Below, in pieces: positions 4,493-7,202 of a stretch of DNA of 7,202 nt. The notes beneath the pieces were generated by a model, which saw only the letters and a list, made by a program, of their open reading frames with translations, did not search any database and was not told the origin of the DNA. A program made the translations under genes and the position numbers. Position 1 is the first letter of the stretch. Each line of letters starts with the position of its first letter. This DNA is from Coprobacillus sp. (GTDB lineage: Bacteria; Bacillota_I; Bacilli_A; RFN20; CAG-826): contig JAJQAP010000042.1 in the NCBI GenBank assembly GCA_021203745.1, positions 1 through 7,202 on the forward strand. Direction: 5' to 3'.

Positions 4493-5103
4493 TTTTTCTT
4501 TTTCCTCCTAGGTTCATCTGTTGGGAATGCAGTTACTATATATCCATTATTACCAAACGCCACATAGACATATCCACCTTTATAACGGAAACCGACATCT
4601 TTCCCAGTATATTTTTTGAGATTTTTTGGAATCGTATCACCCTTTACGATTATTTTCTTCAATTCTCGAGGTATTCTTGTATAACCAAGTCTAAATTTTT
4701 TCCAAAAATCCTCTAGATGACTCTTATTATTTTTGTTTTTCCCAGTCATGTTGTTTTGTTCATTTTTCTTGCGCCTTCCCCTTATATGTTTTAGACCATC
4801 AGACTCATCCCCTTTTTCAAGCCAAAGTGGGTTGTTCTTTTTGTCCTTCGTCACAAACACCAAATCTTTCTTCGTGTAGTTCCGATGGGTGTGATTAAGA
4901 AAATCAATATCACCCTGTTTTACGGAAACTCCTGGAGAGAGAATCTTCCGTGAAACAACCCTACCTTTTCCCACATTAGCGGCAAAGTCCGTCTTCGTTT
5001 TAGAATTTTGGTTTCCTTTGTAATAATAGCGTTTTGCCTTATCATTTTTAAGATAAGGTTTTTTCGTGTAACCACTCCGAGTTACTTTTGATTTTTTGTG
5101 CAT
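4489..5103 (-). CDS. Basic protein with a BECR-like RNase toxin C-terminus (204 aa, candidate toxin)
   Basis: The N-terminal half is very basic and polar (MHKKSKVTRSGYTKK onward). The C-terminal half resembles barnase/EndoU/colicin/RelE-like (BECR) nuclease domains found in phage and polymorphic toxins. It has a GLKHI helix (103-107), a second helix SHLEDFWKKF (128-137), a helix plus IIVKG strand (149-155), and a terminal beta pair YVYVAFGNNGYIVTAFP (178-194). H106, K175 and T191 are candidate active-site residues. The usual second His of a GLxHIxxRH motif is not obvious, so activity is uncertain. There is no secretion signal or trafficking domain, so it would act inside the cell unless delivered otherwise. 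The start at 5103 follows GGAGGTG at about 5112-5118. It is coupled to the duplicated protein and lies behind element D. Confidence 0.6.
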   Translation of the reverse strand: MHKKSKVTRSGYTKKPYLKNDKAKRYYYKGNQNSKTKTDFAANVGKGRVVSRKILSPGVSVKQGDIDFLNHTHRNYTKKDLVFVTKDKKNNPLWLEKGDESDGLKHIRGRRKKNEQNNMTGKNKNNKSHLEDFWKKFRLGYTRIPRELKKIIVKGDTIPKNLKKYTGKDVGFRYKGGYVYVAFGNNGYIVTAFPTDEPRRKKKK

Positions 5104-5136
5104 ATCTATTGCACCTCCGATAAAAAATTATTTGAA

Positions 5137-5184
5137 GGTTCAATTGATACAAAGACTTGTCTGAGGGCATTATATCAATGAACC
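5137..5184. repeat. Palindromic element D with extended -10
   Basis: GGTTCA-A-TTGATA (5137-5149) pairs with TATCAATGAACC (5173-5184), a 12-bp stem with one bulged A and a loop of about 23 bases. On the minus strand the right arm reads GGTTCATTGATATAATG, containing an extended -10 (TGATATAAT, 5169-5177). This would drive the toxin-like gene starting at 5103. The last 26 bases match element C at 25 positions. It begins 7 bases from the stop of the metallopeptidase gene. No clear terminator hairpin follows, only a T-run on the minus strand near 5123-5128. Confidence 0.6.
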
Positions 5185-5190
5185 AAGAAA

Positions 5191-5793
5191 TCAAAGTATG
5201 TCTGAAAAATCATCCAATTTGATAGTAATCTCCTGATTATTTTGAAATATTTCTAAGAGTTTGAACTCTTTTTCGTTTGCGTGATACTCACCATCTTGGA
5301 TTTTATTCCACACTCGTTCATGTTGAATTTTGGCATTGGTCCTTGTGATATGAAATACTTTACAAATTTGGTCCACTGTTAGAATGCTATAATGAACCAT
5401 TAAAATAAATGGGGTGTAAAACATGCTAGCAAATAGATTGGCTTCTGATTCCATTTGATCTTCGGGGATATTTTTTCTAGTTAGGTGATGACCCAAAATG
5501 ATATGACCAAGTTCATGATTGATAGTCTGAGTTATTCTCCCTTTAGGTCTTACCTCATCGTTATAGATGATGCATTGGGTATTCTCGTAAATAGTGGAAA
5601 AGCCATCTTTGTTTTTTTCCATTATGTGGTTACATAATTCTTGGTCACTATTACGGATATATGAATATGTGATTACCTTTATTCCTAATTTTTTGCAAAC
5701 ATCTATATTATTAAAACCGAGTCGGTTGATTCCCGTCTCTTCATAGATGTCACAAACTAAATCAAGGAAATAAGGTGTTTCCATATTACTCAT
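5191..5793 (-). CDS. ImmA/IrrE-family metallopeptidase
   Basis: ImmA/IrrE proteins are zinc metallopeptidases that inactivate a cognate XRE-type repressor, as in ICEBs1 ImmA-ImmR and Deinococcus IrrE-DdrO. This 200-residue protein has the zinc motif HELGH (93-97) within QTINHELGHIILGHHL and the third-ligand motif ESEANLFASMF (115-125, ligand Glu117). Both are intact, so it should be an active peptidase. A helical C-terminal part follows, with a short DGEYHANEKEFKLLE segment (167-181). The start at 5793 overlaps the stop of the XRE gene by 8 bases (ATGAGTAA), so the two are co-translated. The gene ends in TGA. It lies between the repressor it probably cleaves and element D plus the toxin/immunity pair. 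Confidence 0.88.
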   Translation of the reverse strand: MSNMETPYFLDLVCDIYEETGINRLGFNNIDVCKKLGIKVITYSYIRNSDQELCNHIMEKNKDGFSTIYENTQCIIYNDEVRPKGRITQTINHELGHIILGHHLTRKNIPEDQMESEANLFASMFYTPFILMVHYSILTVDQICKVFHITRTNAKIQHERVWNKIQDGEYHANEKEFKLLEIFQNNQEITIKLDDFSDIL

Positions 5794-6103
5794 GCTCCAT
5801 AATAATCTTGATTAATTTCATTTTATCCTCTTCACTAAGTGGGGCGCCTTCTCTTGATAAGATATCCACACACTCTGTATATGTATTAGTTTGAGACGGG
5901 TTATCCTCTATTAGGGTGTTAACACTAACATCTAAAGCCTTAGCAATATTACATAAGACATCACTTCTCATAAAAAGATTGCTCGATAAATACTTTGAAA
6001 GTAATGATGTAGAGATACCAGTTCTATCGCTTAACTCTTTTTGAGTCATGTTCCTGGCTTTAAGAATGCTTTTAATTCTTTCTCCTATATCCTTTTCTGC
6101 CAT
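5786..6103 (-). CDS. XRE-family transcriptional repressor
   Basis: A Cro/CI-type helix-turn-helix occupies residues 7-66: ERIKSILKARNMTQKELSDRTG, then the recognition segment STSLLSKYLS (31-40), then the ALDVSVNTLIED end of the domain. The remaining 40 residues (67-105) form a short helical tail, likely the dimerisation or peptidase-sensitive part. At 105 residues it is a normal length for the repressor partner of an ImmA protein. The start at 6103 has an AGGAGG at about 6111-6116. Its promoter (6130-6158) lies back to back with that of the polymerase gene, and both share a TATAGGTA box that could be its operator. It probably represses itself and the polymerase until the metallopeptidase removes it. 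Confidence 0.88.
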   Translation of the reverse strand: MAEKDIGERIKSILKARNMTQKELSDRTGISTSLLSKYLSSNLFMRSDVLCNIAKALDVSVNTLIEDNPSQTNTYTECVDILSREGAPLSEEDKMKLIKIIMEHE

Positions 6104-6129
6104 AATTAATCCTCCTTGACATTACCTAT

Positions 6130-6158
6130 ATAATAATATTGCAGATATGGAAACACAA
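6130..6158 (-). promoter_or_regulatory. Promoter of the XRE-metallopeptidase operon
   Basis: On the minus strand TTGTGT (6153-6158) and TATTAT (6130-6135) are 17 bases apart. TATAGGT (6124-6130) follows directly. The same box follows the -10 of the divergent polymerase promoter, making it a candidate operator. Confidence 0.5.
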
Positions 6159-6195
6159 GATAAAAGTTATAGAAATTATTATTTTCTTAAAACGA

Positions 6196-6224
6196 TTAAA
6201 AACGGACACATACTTTTGTATAAT
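6196..6224 (+). promoter_or_regulatory. Promoter of the Y-family polymerase gene, probably leaderless
   Basis: TTAAAA (6196-6201, 4 of 6) and a perfect TATAAT (6219-6224) are 17 bases apart. Transcription would start at about 6231, at the ATG (6232-6234), leaving no room for a ribosome binding site. TATAGGT (6225-6231) fills the gap between the -10 and the ATG, and TATAATTATA (6219-6228) is a 10-bp palindrome. Confidence 0.6.
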
Positions 6225-6231
6225 TATAGGT

Positions 6232-7202
6232 ATGAATAAGACGATTGCGGTGTTTGATTTAAAAGCGTTTTACGCCACCTGTGAATGCGCATTAAGAGGA
6301 CTAGATCCTTACAGCGCTCCTCTTGTCGTGTGCGATAAAGAAAGAGGCACTAATACAATCATTTTAAGTGTATCTCCTTACCTTAAAAGTAAAGGTATAC
6401 CTTCTAGATGTAGACTTAAGGAGTTACCAAAAGGATATGATTATATATATGCAGTGCCTAGAATGGAAACATATATAGAAAAATCATATGAAGTGATATC
6501 TATCTTACTTAGATTCTTCTCTAGTGAAGATATGCTTGTCTATTCTATTGATGAAGTATTCGTAGATCTAACTACTTATCTAGATTACTATAAGTTATCT
6601 CCTAGAGACTTATGTCGTAAGGTTAATAAAGAGATAAATAAAGAAACAGGATTACTTGTGTCTACAGGTATTGGGGATTCCATGTTTCTTGCAAAGGTCG
6701 CTTTAGATAACTACGCGAAACACAGCGAAGACTATATAGGGTATCTATATAAAGGAGAGATAAAAGAAAAACTATGGACGATATCTCCCTTAACGAATAT
6801 TTGGGGGATAGGAGAAAGAACACAGTTAAGGCTCAATATGATGGGGCTATACACAATGGAAGATATTGCAAATAGTAGTGAAGAGTATCTCCAAGAGGTT
6901 TTTGGAGTGCATGGTAAAGAACTTTATGAATACGCAAACGGAATCGATGAAAGTGATATCCACGATGTCTACGTTCCAAAAGAAACCTCTATCAGTGTGG
7001 GACAAGTCCTTTTTAAAGACTATACAAAAGAAGAAGTTAAACTCATAATCCACGAGATGAATGAAGATCTCTCTCAAAGACTGCATTTGCAAAAGCAGTT
7101 AACTAAATGTATCCATCTATATATAGGCTACTCTAAAGAAGGAGGCGTGGCTAAACAAGTCGCGCTAGATAGAGCGAGTGATGATACAGAAGAGTTATAT
7201 GA
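6232..7202 (+). CDS. Y-family DNA polymerase, UvrX/UmuC type (partial, C-terminus beyond window)
   Basis: Translesion polymerases of this family copy damaged templates with low fidelity. The frame is open from ATG 6232 to the window end (323 residues seen). The first catalytic Asp is D9 in VFDLKAFYATCE, whose DLK spelling fits the Gram-positive UvrX/YqjW/UmuC group better than DinB. The catalytic pair D107-E108 is in YSIDEVFVDLT. TGIGDSMFLAKVALD (145-159) is the conserved palm segment. A helix-hairpin-helix thumb spans about 186-213 (IWGIGERTQLR), and the little-finger domain begins near 240. About 90-100 residues, including any beta-clamp motif, are probably missing. There is no ribosome binding site before the ATG; the -10 sits 7 bases upstream. 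It is transcribed divergently from an XRE/ImmA pair that is likely to regulate it. Confidence 0.9.
   Translation, partial: MNKTIAVFDLKAFYATCECALRGLDPYSAPLVVCDKERGTNTIILSVSPYLKSKGIPSRCRLKELPKGYDYIYAVPRMETYIEKSYEVISILLRFFSSEDMLVYSIDEVFVDLTTYLDYYKLSPRDLCRKVNKEINKETGLLVSTGIGDSMFLAKVALDNYAKHSEDYIGYLYKGEIKEKLWTISPLTNIWGIGERTQLRLNMMGLYTMEDIANSSEEYLQEVFGVHGKELYEYANGIDESDIHDVYVPKETSISVGQVLFKDYTKEEVKLIIHEMNEDLSQRLHLQKQLTKCIHLYIGYSKEGGVAKQVALDRASDDTEELY

Noticed and set aside
239..5184. Integron attC sites as an explanation for elements A-D
   Set aside because: Gene-plus-palindrome spacing is suggestive, but the arms lack GTTRRRY/RYYYAAC core boxes and no integrase is present in the window.
6847..7092. 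Open frames on both strands inside the polymerase gene
   Set aside because: The polymerase frame is uninterrupted here with conserved motifs on both sides; the alternatives are shadows.
1..7202. CRISPR array
   Set aside because: No set of regularly spaced direct repeats with unique spacers is present; the C/D repeats are 1.46 kb apart.

Overview
The window is AT-rich, densely packed and uses the standard bacterial code: TGG encodes Trp and the metallopeptidase gene ends in TGA, which excludes the mycoplasma code. Strong AGGAGG ribosome binding sites, a UvrX/UmuC-type polymerase, an XRE + ImmA pair and an RmuC with a short N-terminal anchor point to a low-GC Firmicute or a Bacilli relative (Erysipelotrichia, RF39 or Acholeplasma-like). 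The exact lineage cannot be fixed from this sequence.

Layout. 1-49 (-): start of an exported protein, with its promoter and an 11+11 bp inverted repeat upstream. 200-1034: a gene-poor segment bounded by two related compound elements (A, 202-287; B, 944-1034). Between them lie a plus-strand ribosome binding site and start codon with no normal gene behind them, a plus-strand terminator, a well-supported but unidentified minus-strand small RNA (about 475-586) with a consensus promoter and terminator, and a small basic unknown protein (614-961, +). 1089-3450 (-): a two-gene operon, rmuC followed by an alkaline-phosphatase-superfamily phosphodiesterase, with its own promoter and a terminator that overlaps the 3' end of the plus-strand gene. 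3507-5184 (-): a candidate toxin/immunity region with a basic protein resembling BECR-fold RNase toxins (4489-5103), a tandemly duplicated partner (3770-4492) and a 42-residue gene (3507-3635) that repeats part of the partner's signature. 5191-6103 (-): an ImmA/IrrE-like metallopeptidase and an XRE repressor. 6232-7202 (+): a divergent Y-family DNA polymerase, cut by the window end.

How the genes may work together. The XRE/ImmA pair is the classic protease-relieved repressor arrangement. It sits back to back with an error-prone polymerase, and the two divergent promoters share a TATAGGTA box next to their -10 elements, so damage-responsive control of the polymerase is plausible. The toxin/immunity region lies downstream of the same regulator pair.

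Four 50-55 bp palindromic elements (A-D) recur between genes. Their arms resemble GGTTCA-N-TGATATAAT, so an extended -10 box is built into the stem. A, B and C are each followed within a few bases by an intrinsic terminator. C and D share 25 of 26 bases and flank the toxin/immunity pair. These elements and the small RNA are the least explained parts of the window.
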